In this document: piece after piece, positions 43,230 to 54,402 of the stretch | Layout: each line of letters starts with the position of its first letter | How positions within the stretch are numbered: the first letter of the stretch is position 1 | Source: Diogma glabrata | Taxonomy: Eukaryota; Arthropoda; Insecta; Diptera; Cylindrotomidae | Direction of reading: 5' to 3' | Assembly: GCA_963693315.1 (NCBI GenBank) | Contig: OY856186.1 | Coordinates: 138,632,980-138,696,979 of the forward strand | Length of the DNA stretch: 64,000 nt | Program-made: the position numbers and the translations under genes | Notes under the pieces: generated by a model | Database searches by the model: none | What the model was told of the DNA's origin: nothing | What the model saw: the letters and a program-made list of their open reading frames with translations, nothing else

Positions 43230-43388
43230 TTCCGCCCGATATTCTAGATTATCCAACCAGTACAGATATGGTTGTACGAGAAGGGAGTAATGTAACATTA
43301 AAATGTGCTGCAACTGGTTCACCATCACCTATAATAACATGGCGTAGAGAAGGTGGAGATTTAATTACCCTTTCTGGTGGGCTTGATG
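43230..43388 (+). CDS. DIP-family immunoglobulin gene, exon for Ig2 N-terminal half
   Basis: 159 bases, bounded by acceptor tttttccag (43221-43229) and consensus donor gtaagt (43389). Read in phase after the split Val codon from the previous exon it gives [18 protein letters not shown], then [18 protein letters not shown] and [16 protein letters not shown]. This is the start of the second Ig domain, with its first disulfide Cys and the core Trp. PPDI directly after the Ig1 end is the invariant Ig1-Ig2 linker of DIP proteins. NVT is a potential N-glycosylation site. The rest of Ig2, Ig3 and the membrane anchor lie beyond the window. Confidence 0.95.
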
Positions 43389-44982
43389 GTAAGTAAATAT
43401 TTTTTTTTATCCATATCTTCTTTGAAAGGAATTTCTCTCCATTTTAATTAATATCGTTTGAAAATCGATTCATAATTTCTAGCTCTTTATTAAAATGAAA
43501 CAAAACTAATCAAAATAAAAAATAGTTCTTTATTGAGCTGCTTCATACAACATCAAATGGAAATGAAAACTAAACAAAACTTGAAACAGCCAAATAAAAA
43601 AAGAAAAATTTACATCATTGTTCAATTTACTTTTCCAAATATTTTATTTTTCTATTTAATTAAAAAAAACTTCATTTGTAAGTTAAGGATTGAACTCTCA
43701 GAATTTAAAAAATTGAAATAGGATTTATAGTTCGTTTGTTAGTTTTTTGTAATATTTTAAACCTGTTACAATTGCATATATCTGTTTAACATTTTGAATT
43801 TATTATTTATGATGTACAATGATAAGGATGTGTAACGTTGTAGATTTCTGATACTGTATGATACCTTAACAGTAATCTTCATCATCTATGCTGGGATCTT
43901 AATTTAAACACTGTATCTAACCTCACAAAGTTAACAGAAATCTCCAATTGAAACATATGGTGGGCAGCACATTTCCCGAATAGGTGACCGCCGCTGGGTC
44001 TGGACCTTCCACCATTCAATTTGGAGCATGAAAGTGCTGCGGTTTGGGATATTTTTAAAAACTACCTTTAAAAAAAACAACATTTGATTAATATTCTATT
44101 CGATTCTATTTTAATATTTGATTCAATTCTATTTAACGCACAAAACTATTTTATAAAACAAACTGATTCAACAAACACCTATTAAGTATTACCTTAAAAT
44201 ACCGTTTCCACCTTCCTATTTTGATAACGTCCAGTTATCCGGATGATCTGACGTTACTGATCATCCACTCAAACCCACCCAGAACCGAATTTGATTTCCC
44301 CAGTAATAAAGGAAATCCCTTGTTTGCAATGGAGCTGAGAGACACTCAAATCACAAAATTCTGACTACTATTGACACATATTTAATTTCACTTTAACACT
44401 TTTATTATATTATGTACGAACTGGTTTCAAACTAACACATTAGAAAAACTATGTATATAGTATACACGATCCATCCGTTAAGCAAAACAAAGTAAAAATT
44501 AAGCGTATGCACTAAATTCTGGTATATGTATATGTGCCGTTCACTGCACAGAGCGACTAACTCCACTTTTTGGAAAATTTTAAATTTAAATGTCAAAGTA
44601 CTTGCTATAGTCATAACTTTCTATGTTAAAAACAACTTTCCTGAATAATTTAGATAAACACCATTAAAAGTCAAAATTTGTCTGACCATTAAAAAATGGC
44701 TATTAAAAACCTGACATTAAAAACTAATAATATCTATTATACTAATTAAATTACTACTATAATAGCTAATTGATATACTTAGTAACCAAAATTAAATAAA
44801 TTATGTTTATAATAACATTCCTGAATGATAAAGATTAACACTACTAAATATAGAAATTTATATGACCTTTGAAAAAAACTCAATTTCTCAACATTTTGTT
44901 TTATGGAGTTAATCGTGTTGTGCAGTGCTCATATATGAGCAATATGAGCAATTTCACGCAAGTTCAGCAAATTTTTGGGAAA
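43389..44982. other. Intron after DIP exon 2
   Basis: A/T-rich with no coding frame. A GC-richer patch near 43960-44050 ('gtgaccgccgctgggtctgg') is of unknown origin. From about 44945 the sequence resembles the internal duplicate at 45525, so the transposon end may start slightly left of 44983. Confidence 0.4.
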
Positions 44983-45475
44983 TTTTGACTTGACCCCTTT
45001 TAATTTTGATTATTTTTTGTTTATAGATAGTCTTTCATAAATACAAAATACAACTTCTCTTAGAATTTTCTTTTTCGACCAGGGGTCTTCACAGGGTGGC
45101 CCTCAAGTTTTTGTTATTTTGTGATGTGAGTGCATTTTGACGAGCGATTGTAGAAAAACTACTCAACCGATTTTTATAAATGATATGTCGTTGAATAGGT
45201 ATTAGAACAAAGTTTTTAAAAATGTACATTGTTAATTTTTTGAAATAATTTTTAACGGTGTAACATAAGAAAAAAACAGTGTAATTGAAAAAAAGATGGC
45301 ATAGCCTTTTTTTTTTTAAACTTAATTGAAGCTTATTTTATATCTAACCACTTGTGAAAGTTTAGGACACGCGTTATGTTTTGTTTTAAAGATAAAATTC
45401 GTTGTGCATATAACTGTCGGGAATAAGTTTTTTTTGTTCTGAAGGAAAATTATAAAAGGCGTTTTTAGATTCAGA
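44983..45475 (+). repeat. Left terminal inverted repeat
   Basis: Pairs with 49205-49697. The matched region ends at 'gaaggaaaattataaaa'. It contains an A/T tract (45308-45320) whose length differs between the two copies. Confidence 0.85.
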
Positions 45476-45524
45476 TTTTTTTATGTTAAATATCAAATAT
45501 TTTATTATTAAATGAACTTTTTAA

Positions 45525-45760
45525 AAAGCAGTTTCAGTCAAGTTCGGCAAAATTTTGCGACATTTTGACTCGACCCTTTTTAATTTGGTTTATTTTTAGT
45601 TTATATATAGCCTTTGATAAATGAAAAATACGACTTCTCGTAGAACTTTTTTTAAATATATTAATATAAATTACTATATTTTTAAATATAATAATATAAG
45701 TATAATAGCAATATAAATGATATGTCGTAGAATAGGTGTTAAAAAGATATATTTGGAAGT
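45525..45760 (+). repeat. Degenerate internal copy of the left end
   Basis: 'gtcaagttcggcaaaattttg', 'ttttgactcgaccctttttaat' and 'gatatgtcgtagaataggtgtt' repeat, with differences, the sequence at 44950-45205. It omits about 150 bases of the middle. It lies just before the coding region. Confidence 0.65.
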
Positions 45761-45775
45761 AATGCTACGCGTCAT

Positions 45776-48620
45776 TTGGTTGAAAAAAGTAAAACTCTAC
45801 ATAAAAATAATTTTCAGCATTCATCTGCGACGGATAAAAGAGGTGTTTCCACAACAGATATAAATGTTGTGGAGCAGTTCTATAAAAGTGATGAAATCAG
45901 TAGATTATTGCCAGGCAAACGAGATACAATATCTTTTAAAAAAGGAGATGAGCGCATAAAAACACAAAAGCGCTTATTGCTATGTGCATTAAATGAAGCT
46001 TATGTGGAGTTTAAAAATAAGTTCCTGATGTGAAAATAGGATTCACTAAATTCACGTCCCTTCGACCACAAGAATGTATAAAATTATCCCAAGGAGTTCA
46101 TAATGTGTGCGTGTGTACCATACATCAAAATATGAAACTAATGATTCAACACTCTAAGATGTCTTGGATTACTGATGCTGCTTTCCAGAATTATAAAACA
46201 TTAATTGACTTTGTTTCATGTGGTGAATTAACAGAAGATTGTCATACTTTGAAGTGCAATGAATGTTCAAAAAAACTTCAACAACTGGAAGAAAAATAAC
46301 TAAATGATTTTGACGTTAAAGGAATCCTTCAAGTCAAATATCAACAATGGAATACCACTGATCGATGCAATTTGGATACTTTAATAGAAACTATAGAAGA
46401 ATTTAAGAAAAAATTTATTTACCGTTTACAAATTTTGATACCACACAACTTTATAGCAAAACAGCAATCTACAGGGTGTCCCACGAAAATTGTCCCACCG
46501 GTTAACTGGGGATACCTTGGAATAGCGCTAACAACTTTTGTTCAAGCATTTCGCGAATAGTTCTTTTGTTTCGCGGAAAACGGTTTTTTTTGTTTTTGTA
46601 TTCCTAATCAAACTAAAATACCTCTAAATTCAAAAGCGAAGAAGTTAGGAGGTCGCGGTTTTTAGGGTTCCGTTTTTTATACGGAACACTATTGGTGAGA
46701 GTAAAACGAGTTTTTCACATTATATCGATTATCTCATAAACTATAAATGCTATGGTCTTGAAATTTGAGGTGCGTATAAAACTAATCTGCTCACATGAAA
46801 TGACGGATACAAATAAAACTAAAGTGGTTTTCGTTTGGTTTACAGGGGTTAGATGTGCGACCTTTGAGAAAATATATTTTTTTATAGATTCAAGTAGGGT
46901 GTCATATGAAAGGACTTCATTTCAGTATTCCTTAAAAATTTATTTTGGAATTTTACTGCTCACCATTTTTTGTATAATTTGTATAATGACGTTTTTTTCG
47001 TGTTTTCTTACCTCGATTATCTCCGAGCCTAACTGATCGAAAATTTTCAAATGTATTTGGAATGATAGAAAAATTAGTACGTTTTTAATAAAAAATATTA
47101 AAAAGTGTCATATTCTCATACTTAGATTTTTAAAGGGGGTGAATATGAGGAGGGGTAAAATCACTATTTAAAATGGGGTCAAGTGGGGTGTCATTTGAAA
47201 GAACACTTTATTTAGAAAACATATCAATTTTTTTTAGAATTTTTCAACGCACAGTTTTTGAGTTATTTTCAAAAAAGTGCAAAATTCAGACCGTTACCCC
47301 CCCCCCCCCCCCCCCTACGTTTCGACATTGATTGACAGAAAAATTTGTAAAAATTCACAGAGTTAGAAAATTTGGTAAATTTTGTATGAAAATTATAGTG
47401 AGGTCTCAAATAATTATATTTCTGTGTGTTTAGGGGACCGTTGTAAAGGGGGTAAAAAGCGAGTGGGGTGTCATTTGAAAGAGCACTTAATTTAAAGTTT
47501 GTTTCAATTTTTTTTAGAATTTTGCGGTAAACAGTTTTTGAGTTATGGACAAAAAAGTGCAAAATTCAGACCGTGCCCCCCCCCCCCCCCCCCCCCCCGA
47601 AATGTTGGGGGGGGAACGGTCATGTGGAATAGCAAAGAATAGAATAATGGAAAGCAAAGTATTATTTTTTTTAAATTTTAACTAAAAATTGACTTTGTAA
47701 AGGAATAGCGTCAAAAGTATCAAAGTAATCTTTGTCAAATGATCACCCGTTTTAATACACAGACTTGTGAATCAAATAAAAAACCGCGACCTCCTAACTC
47801 CTTCGCTACTGAATTTAGAGGTATTTTTGTTTGATAAGGAATAAAAAAACAAAACAAACCGTTTTCCGCAAAACAAAAGAACTATCTATTCGCAAAATGC
47901 TTGAACAAAAGTTGTTAGCGCTATTCCAAGGCATCCCCAGTTAACCGGCAGAACAACTTTCGTGGGACACCCTGTACATTCATTGTGGAAAAAAAGAATT
48001 AGAAGCAGGAGAGTGCTTCGTTCAAGGGAATTTTTCTGAAAACGACCGCTTCATAATTCAGGATGCGGTTCAAGGCTATTATTATAATAATTCACAAGCT
48101 ACTATTCATCCATTTGTCATTTATTTTAAAAGTGCCGCAAGTGAATATATACAGAACCGAAGTTTTATACTTATTTCAGATATAAACGATCACAACAGTA
48201 CTACAGTCCATCTTTATTCTTTTCATTACAAAACTTATTGAATTCATCAAAACGCATATAAATTCTAATATTACGAAAATAATTTATAACACTGACGGTG
48301 CACCTTCTCAATACAAAAATAAACATAACCTAATTAACTTATGCCACCATAAAAAAGACTTTAAGGTTGATTCAGAATGGCATTTTCATGCTACCAGCCA
48401 TGGAAAGTGACCTTGTGATGGAATTGGTGGTACACTGAAGCGTGCTGCACAGCGTTATAGTATGGCGAGCGAAGATAATATTATTGATACACCAAAAAAA
48501 CTTTTCGAATGGGCTTTAAAATGGGAATCTACCATGAACTTTGGATACGCCGATAAAAATGAATATCAATTAACAAAAAAAAATTACAAAATCGATGTAA
48601 AAATGCGATTACTATAAGTG
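45776..48620 (+). pseudogene. Transposase-like gene of the long-TIR transposon, broken
   Basis: Plus-strand frames 45776-46026 (VVEQFYKSDEISRLLPGKRD, then KRLLLCALNEAYVEFK) and 46030-46299 (VKIGFTKFTSLRPQEC, then VHNVCVCTIHQNMKLM) are followed by 46372-46470 and, beyond the nested element, 47985-48620. The last part has QDAVQGYYYNNSQATIHPF, then TDGAPSQYKNKHNLINLC, EWHFHATSHGK and DGIGGTLKRAAQRY. The D-G-x-x-S-Q-Y-K-N and S-H-G-K...D-G-x-G-G-x-x-K-R boxes look like the RNase-H-fold catalytic core of a DDE-type transposase family widespread in invertebrates that I cannot name securely. Several frameshifts and stops show decay. Confidence 0.7.
46472..47974. mobile_element. TA-flanked element with about 200 bp inverted ends
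   Basis: The ends CAGGGTGTCCCACGAAA (46472) and the complement (to 47974) pair over about 200 bases, through 'taggaggtcgcggttttt'. TA flanks both sides (46470-46471, 47975-47976), as in Tc1/mariner insertions. The interior is non-coding. It has two long copies and one weak copy of a unit with 'ggggtgtcatttgaaagag' and 'gtgcaaaattcagaccgt', each long copy followed by a C run (47297-47315 and 47576-47598). It splits the transposase-like gene of the surrounding element and is therefore younger. Confidence 0.85.
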
Positions 48621-49697
48621 GAACTCAAAAATTTCATTCTTTTGTACCATTAAATACTAAGACAATAAATGCAAAAATATTTTCCAACTCGGAAGAAACT
48701 TTTAAATGTAAAATAAGTAAATAATTTCTAATAACTATATTTATTTCCTTTCACCTACATATATAATTTGTATGATATTTTAAAAAGTTTATTCAATAAT
48801 AAAATATTTGTAATTTAATGTTAAAATACAATCTTTTACTTTATGACCATAATAACATAATACGAACATAATACTTCTCCAGTCAAAAGTTCCTAAATAG
48901 ATTTAGTTATTTATACGGCTTTTTTGTTTGCAGTCGAAACTGTCAAATTATTTTTTATAAGAGTGACAAGTGATTACTAAAAGTGATAAATAAACATTTC
49001 ATTTTTTTATGCCATTTAATACAAAGAAAATAGTTGCAGAAGTGTTTTCCTATTCAAAAGAAACTTCTGTTTGAAAAATAAGCAAATCATTTTTAACAAT
49101 TGCATTTATCTTATTTATTGTACTACATATATAATTTTTATAATATGTTAAAAAGTTCATCTAATAATAAAATATTTGATATCTAACATAAAAAAAAATC
49201 TCTTAGTTTAACGCCAATTTTATAATTTTCCTTCAGAAAAAAAACTGATTCCCGACAGTCATATGCACAACGAACTTTATCTCTAAAACAAAAAATATCG
49301 CTAGTATTAAACTTTCACAAGTTGTTAAATATAAAATAAGCTTCAATTTAGTTTAAAAAAAAAAAAAAAAAAAGGATATGCCATCTTTTTTTGAAGAACA
49401 CCGTTTTTTTCTTATGTTACACCGTTAAAAATTATTTCAAAAAATTAACAGTGTACATTTTTAAAAACTTTGTTCTAATACCTATTCAACGACATATCAT
49501 TTATGAAAATCGATTCAGTAGTTTTTCTACAATCGCTCGTCAAAATGCACTCTCATCATAAAATAACAAAAAATTGAGGGGCACCCTGTGAAGACCCCTG
49601 GTCGAAAAAAAAAATTCTAAGAGAACTGGTATTTTTTATTTATGAAAGACTATCTATAAACAAAAAATAATCAAAATTAAAGGGGGTCAAGTCAAAA

Positions 49698-50070
49698 CGT
49701 TGTTGAATTTTATAATACCTAGAGATACAAATATTAATATAGAATTGCATGCAAATTCAAAAAAAATTTTAAGAAACCTAATAACTAGAATTTTGTAAAT
49801 TAATTGTTACCTCTGTTAGCATTACATTTATGAAACCTATATTTCAAAATCACATGTAAATTTATACAAACAAAAAAAACAATAAATAAATTAATCTTTC
49901 CTTTTTTTCAATAATTAAGATGCTACAATAAATACATGTTATCAATTAACATTACAACAAACAAAAAAAAATAAATAAATAATTTACAGTCCGTAACGCA
50001 GTATAACTTTCTTCTAAAACCATGGTTTGAACTATCTATTTTAAATCTACAAATTTCATTTTAATTTTAA
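49698..50070. other. Unassigned A/T-rich sequence
   Basis: Between the right end of the long-TIR transposon and the A-tail of the RTE LINE. No gene or repeat recognised. Confidence 0.4.
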
Positions 50071-50091
50071 TTTTTTTTTTTTTTAAGGCGT

Positions 50092-51690
50092 TTATGCTCC
50101 ATGTAGGAGCGTTGCCAGACTAATCAGCCTTGAATATTCATCACGGTCATTCGCAACAGCGACATAATTACCACGGCAGCCGATTTTTTTAAGGTCGTTT
50201 ATTACGTCAGTTTCCCATTGTTGTCGTGGTCTACCTCGCAGTCGCCTACTCCCTGGGGTACTAACGTAAATTTTTCTAATCATTCCAGAATGTGAATCGG
50301 CTCGTAGAACATGCCCAAACCAAGCAATCCTATTAGAACGGATACAACCTATTATATCAGGACCCTCAAGAAGGTCTCTGGTCTCAAAGTTATACCGGGT
50401 TCTATACTCTCCATCGTCTGTCTTAAGTGGACCAAAAATGTAGCGTAGGATCTTACGCTCAAATACAGATAAATGCGATTCGTCATTTTGTGTAAGGGTC
50501 CACGTTTGTGACCCATACATCACAACCGGTCTAATCAATGTTTTGTATAACTTGAGCTTGGTGTTAGTTGATACATACGGTGATCCAAGGAGAGGTTTAT
50601 TTGAGTAGAAAGTTCGATTACCTGCAGCGATTCGAGCTTTTATATCTGTTAGTATGCTGTTGTTTGGGTCAAGCATTGATCCCAAATATTTAAGGGATTC
50701 AACTCCCTCAATTCGTTCATCGCCGCACATCAAATCTTTCTTCTCAGCCTCTCTTGAAACATTCATATGTTTGGTTTTATTGTAGTTAATTTGCAGACCA
50801 ATTTTCCTAGCACCACTCTCAAGCGACTTAAAAGTCTCACTCATAACAGCTTCACTTCGGCCGAGGATGACAACATCGTCAGCGTAAGCAATCATCTGTA
50901 CTGAGTTTATTGACAAGATATTGTTATTAGTCGGTAGTTTCTTTTGACGGAACACATATTCCAAGGCTAAATTAAAAAGTATAGGAGAGATAGCATCACT
51001 TTGTCTTAAGCCGGAGTCGACTTTAAAAAACTTTGATATTTCGTTCTTTACTCGTACACAGCACTGAGAGATCTGTGCTGTCATTTTGCATAGTGATACC
51101 AGTTTACCAGGAATTCCCATTGACACCAGAGCAGACCATAGAGTATCTCGTTCGAGAGAGTCGTAGGTCTGCCTGAAATCAATGAAAAGTTGGTGCACAG
51201 GTATGTTGAACTCTCGACACTTTTCCAAAATCATCCTTATCGAGAAAAGTGCATCGGTGGTACCTCGGCCCCGCCGGAAACCACACTGATATTCTCCAAA
51301 CAGTTGTTCAGCAAAAGGATTGATTTTGGATAGAAAAATGTAGGAAGATATCTTATATGCTGTGCAAAGGAGAGCGATTTCTCTGTAGTTTGCACATTGT
51401 AGGCGATTACCTTTTTTTGGATTGGTATCAGCATAGCTGTGTTCTAGTCCTGTGGCATGGTTTCAATCCTCCAGATCATTTGAACAAGTTCAAACAATCT
51501 TAAGGATAGAGTTTCACCACCATGTACAATCATTTCGGATGATATATCGTCGATACCGGGTTTTATTGCGCTCTAATTTTGACAGCGCCGCATCGAATTC
51601 CTCTATGGTTGGTTCGTCTACATGTACTTTTGCCGCACGAATAAGCTTTGCTCGTCGCCCGACTTGTTGCTGGTCACTTAAGTTGAGAAG
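50092..51690 (-). pseudogene. RTE reverse transcriptase, copy 2
   Basis: The frame 51234-50092 (380 codons) covers RT from ILEKCREFNIPVHQLFIDFR through SGLRQSDAISPILFNLALEY and the catalytic QMIAYADDVVILGR to the C-terminal RIAWFGHVLRADSHSG and GRPRQQWETDVINDLK. The first RT blocks lie upstream in other frames: KKVIAYNVQTTEKSLSFAQH at 51434-51237, and KAPGIDD-like sequence near 51560. A frameshift at about 51310 and a small loss near 51560 break the ORF. Relative to copy 1, Gly to Ser at RQ(G/S)DA touches a conserved RT motif. It would copy element RNA at the nicked target. Confidence 0.85.
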
Positions 51691-51734
51691 ATTCTCAAAA
51701 AAAGCGGCCCAAGTATCTAAAATATTTTTAAGGT

Positions 51735-52970
51735 CTACTTGTAACTCCCCATCTTCGTTTTGAATAGCAGTCGATCTAGTTTGAGGCCCTTCTTTAAGGT
51801 TTTAACCTGTTGAAAGAAGTTACGCGATTGATGTTCCTTATTGAAGCTTTCAATCTCCTCACACTGTCTCTTCCACCATTCTCGCTTCGTTCGTCTACAT
51901 AGCTTTGTAACGGCTTGTCTTGCCAGTTTATAGTTCTCCTTCGTGGACCTGGTGTTGCGTCCTTGTAGACACTTCAGATAGCAATCTCTTTTGTATTGAA
52001 TAGCGTCAAGGCATGCTTGATCCATCCATGGCTTCTGGGAGTGGTTCTGTGATCGTCCAAGTATTCCCTCAGCAGCGCTTAAAACAGCATCTTCAAAGGT
52101 TTCTGATTTCTCCAATGTTTCGGCAATATGGATGTGATATCTCTCTTCTGTTTCAGCATTCTTTAATGATGAGGTGTTAAAACGTTTCCGTTGATTGAAT
52201 TTTGGAATGCCTGGATTTGGGAAGTGGAACCTTATCGTTGCACATACAAGGAAGTGGTCACTTCCAATGTATGCACCTCTAAAGGATCGCACATCCAGAA
52301 CGCTCGAAAAGAAACGTGCTGTTACTAGAACGTGATCAATTTGATTTCGAGTGTTTCCATTCGGTGAGACGGTATGCTTATGAATCGATCGATGCGGAAA
52401 GAATGTACTGGCAATTCTCAAATTATTTGATAATGCAAACTCAGTCATTCTCTCACCATTATTATTCGAATTCAAATGCAAGCTGTTCGGACCCACCACA
52501 TTTCCATAAGAGATATCTCTTCCAACCTGTCCATTAAAGTCAGCAAGAACCATAATGAAGTCGCGCGTTGATGTGTGTTTCATAACCTCTTCCAGTGCTA
52601 TGTAGAAATTATTCTTCTCGTCGACGGTCTTCGCTTCAAAAGGTGCATGCGCGGCAATAACAATAATATTGTTATATGTACCGCGTACACGTAGGTAGCA
52701 GATCCTTTCACTGACTAGGATGAATTTCATCACTGCTTTTTGTATACGTGCACCAACAAGAAAGCCAGTTCCAAATTCTCTTCGAGAAGGATGACCACTT
52801 CAGTACAAAGAATGACTATCCAAATCTTGTTTTCCGATTATCGGCTGTCTAATTTCTTGTAGAACAATAATATCCATCCTATACCTCTCAGCCTCTGTTT
52901 TTAGACTTATAAGAGCATCAGGAGCGCTCAGACTGCGCACGTTCCACGTTGCGATTCGCGGTTAGGGTGT
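51735..52970 (-). pseudogene. RTE APE-type endonuclease, copy 2
   Basis: From about 52970 the minus strand gives TWNVRSLSAPDALI and VLQEIRQP; after a small break come FKA-like AVMKFILVSERICYLRV, VIAAHAPFEAKTVDEKNNFY and VLADFNGQVGRD. These are followed by NQIDHVLVT and the GSDHFLV catalytic block, all typical of RTE endonucleases. One stop near 52800 separates the first two blocks, whereas the duplicate at 54403-55262 reads through. The linker toward RT has a coiled, Arg/Lys-rich region (KREWWKRQCEEIESF). Confidence 0.85.
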
Positions 52971-53285
52971 CAACCTTAGGCCCAACCCAAATTGTCGTGA
53001 ATGGGTCGGTTCTGCATATTAAGGTCACCAGAAACAACCTTTTTACATGTTTCTATAGCGAGCAGCTTTGTTCAAGACAGACGCCCGCTCCAAGCCGCCC
53101 CTGACATGGAGAACAGACGCTTGATTCGCATTGGTTGTAAGGCGCCAATTTGCCGGGATGTAGCGTCAATGACTAAGCAGTTTTTACTCTGCTTGTCTCC
53201 AATACACCAACCTAATTCTGTCAGCATAACCCAGGCAGCATGCCGTGGACGTCGAATTTTGGATTTCGCTACCCCACCCTAATTT

Positions 53286-54314
53286 TTATTTATGGCTATT
53301 TATAATTTTAATAATAATTTAAACACAAAATAGGAACAGCTTGTATTAGTTTTGAATTTGATTTTGTTTTTAGATTTCCTTTTCATATGGCATTATTGAC
53401 CAAAAGCAAATGCAACCGGACATTTAATAGCTCAGAACTATAAGTTAAATACTTAGCGTGGTAGTGACTAACGAGAAGCACCGCGTTTTATAAATTGTTT
53501 TAATTTTCTTGCTCTGTAAATTATCGCAGAACAAAGTATATATTAAATGTTTTTATGACTTACAATATTTTGTTTAGCAATGTATATATTTTTGTGTAGC
53601 AATGTATATACAATATTTTGTTTTACAATGACCGTTTGTGCTATCCACGTGTGCTTCTAGACCAACGAAATTAGAAATTTAATATTATTATTTAATATTT
53701 AAACTACATACACAAATACGTTAAAGACAGATTTAATCCCAAGTAATTATGAACTCTATACACTACGTACCTCGAATAGTCTGCAATTCACTATTTTTTT
53801 ATTAAAAAAATTCACAAATTATGCTAAATTTGTGTTTTTCACTAATTAAATATATACATATATTTTAGCACTTTTAAGAACGGCTTGTCTCTTCTGCAGA
53901 ATTGAAAATAATGTTGATCAGAGAAATTTACTGTATTAAATTTTTTTCGAATTGTAATTATTAAAGAAAGTCGAATTTATAGTCGATTAATATCGATTAA
54001 TATCGATTAATATAAAAACAAAAGTTTTGTTTTGTGTTTATATGCTTTACAACAGATGGATCTTTTTAGGATGGACATATAGTGCGTACATGCAAACCAG
54101 TGAGATTATTTAATAAAATGGATTTTTGCAAATGCAGTGTTTAGTCTAAACATTTTTGTTGACATGCAAATGGTACACTCGTTGGGACGACTCACCCCAT
54201 GAGAAAAGTCTCAAACGCCGGGCACCAATCGGAATATTACTTTACATAAAAAACATTGATGGTTCTTCTTTATCTAGCGTAATTAAGTGTTAAAAAAAGG
54301 TACGGGTTTATACT
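53286..54314. other. Non-coding sequence between RTE and gypsy B ends, unit 1
   Basis: A/T-rich, no gene. By position it should contain the 3' LTR of gypsy B. A 'ttggtgcccggcgtttgaga' segment (minus strand, about 54200-54220) could mark an LTR start, but no partner LTR exists in the window to test this. 'tatcgattaa' is repeated three times near 53985-54010. Confidence 0.4.
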
Positions 54315-54402
54315 CTACCGAATATCTTTCGCGTGGTAAGTTCCCAGTGACTTTCCAGAATCGTTTAAATTTTCATATGAAACGTAACCTACTTTCCTAG
54401 CA

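Larger units (their letters stand above)
44983..49697 (+). mobile_element. DNA transposon with about 490 bp terminal inverted repeats
   Basis: Left 44983-45475 and right 49205-49697 are inverted copies, roughly 95% alike by eye. They start TTTTGACTTGACCCC and include 'gaccaggggtcttcacaggg', 'cgagcgattgtagaaaaac' and 'aacggtgtaacataag'. A degenerate partial copy of the left end recurs at 45525-45760. The interior carries a decayed transposase-like gene interrupted by a nested TA-flanked element. No target duplication was found, partly because the left boundary may extend to about 44948. Superfamily not certain; a Sola-like DDE element is my best guess. Confidence 0.8.
50071..53285 (-). mobile_element. 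RTE-clade LINE, copy 2, near full length
   Basis: On the minus strand it runs from a leader near 53285, through the endonuclease (52970-51735) and RT (51650-50092), to a short 3' UTR and an A-tail (the T run at 50071-50084). The length of about 3.2 kb is typical of RTE elements. It is broken by frame changes at about 51300-51740. The first third (to 52083) is shared with the tandem duplication. Copy 1 at 14768-16168 is highly similar in the RT. Confidence 0.85.

Noticed and set aside
47269..47562. 97-codon minus ORF with a Gly run
   Set aside because: The Gly run is the translation of the poly-C tract inside a non-coding TA-flanked element.
52316..52537. 73-codon plus-strand ORF, duplicated at 54636-54857
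   Set aside because: Antisense shadow of the RTE endonuclease.
53001..53282. 93-codon plus-strand ORF, duplicated at 55321-55602
   Set aside because: It is antisense to the RTE LINE leader; its duplication only reflects the 2.32 kb tandem repeat.
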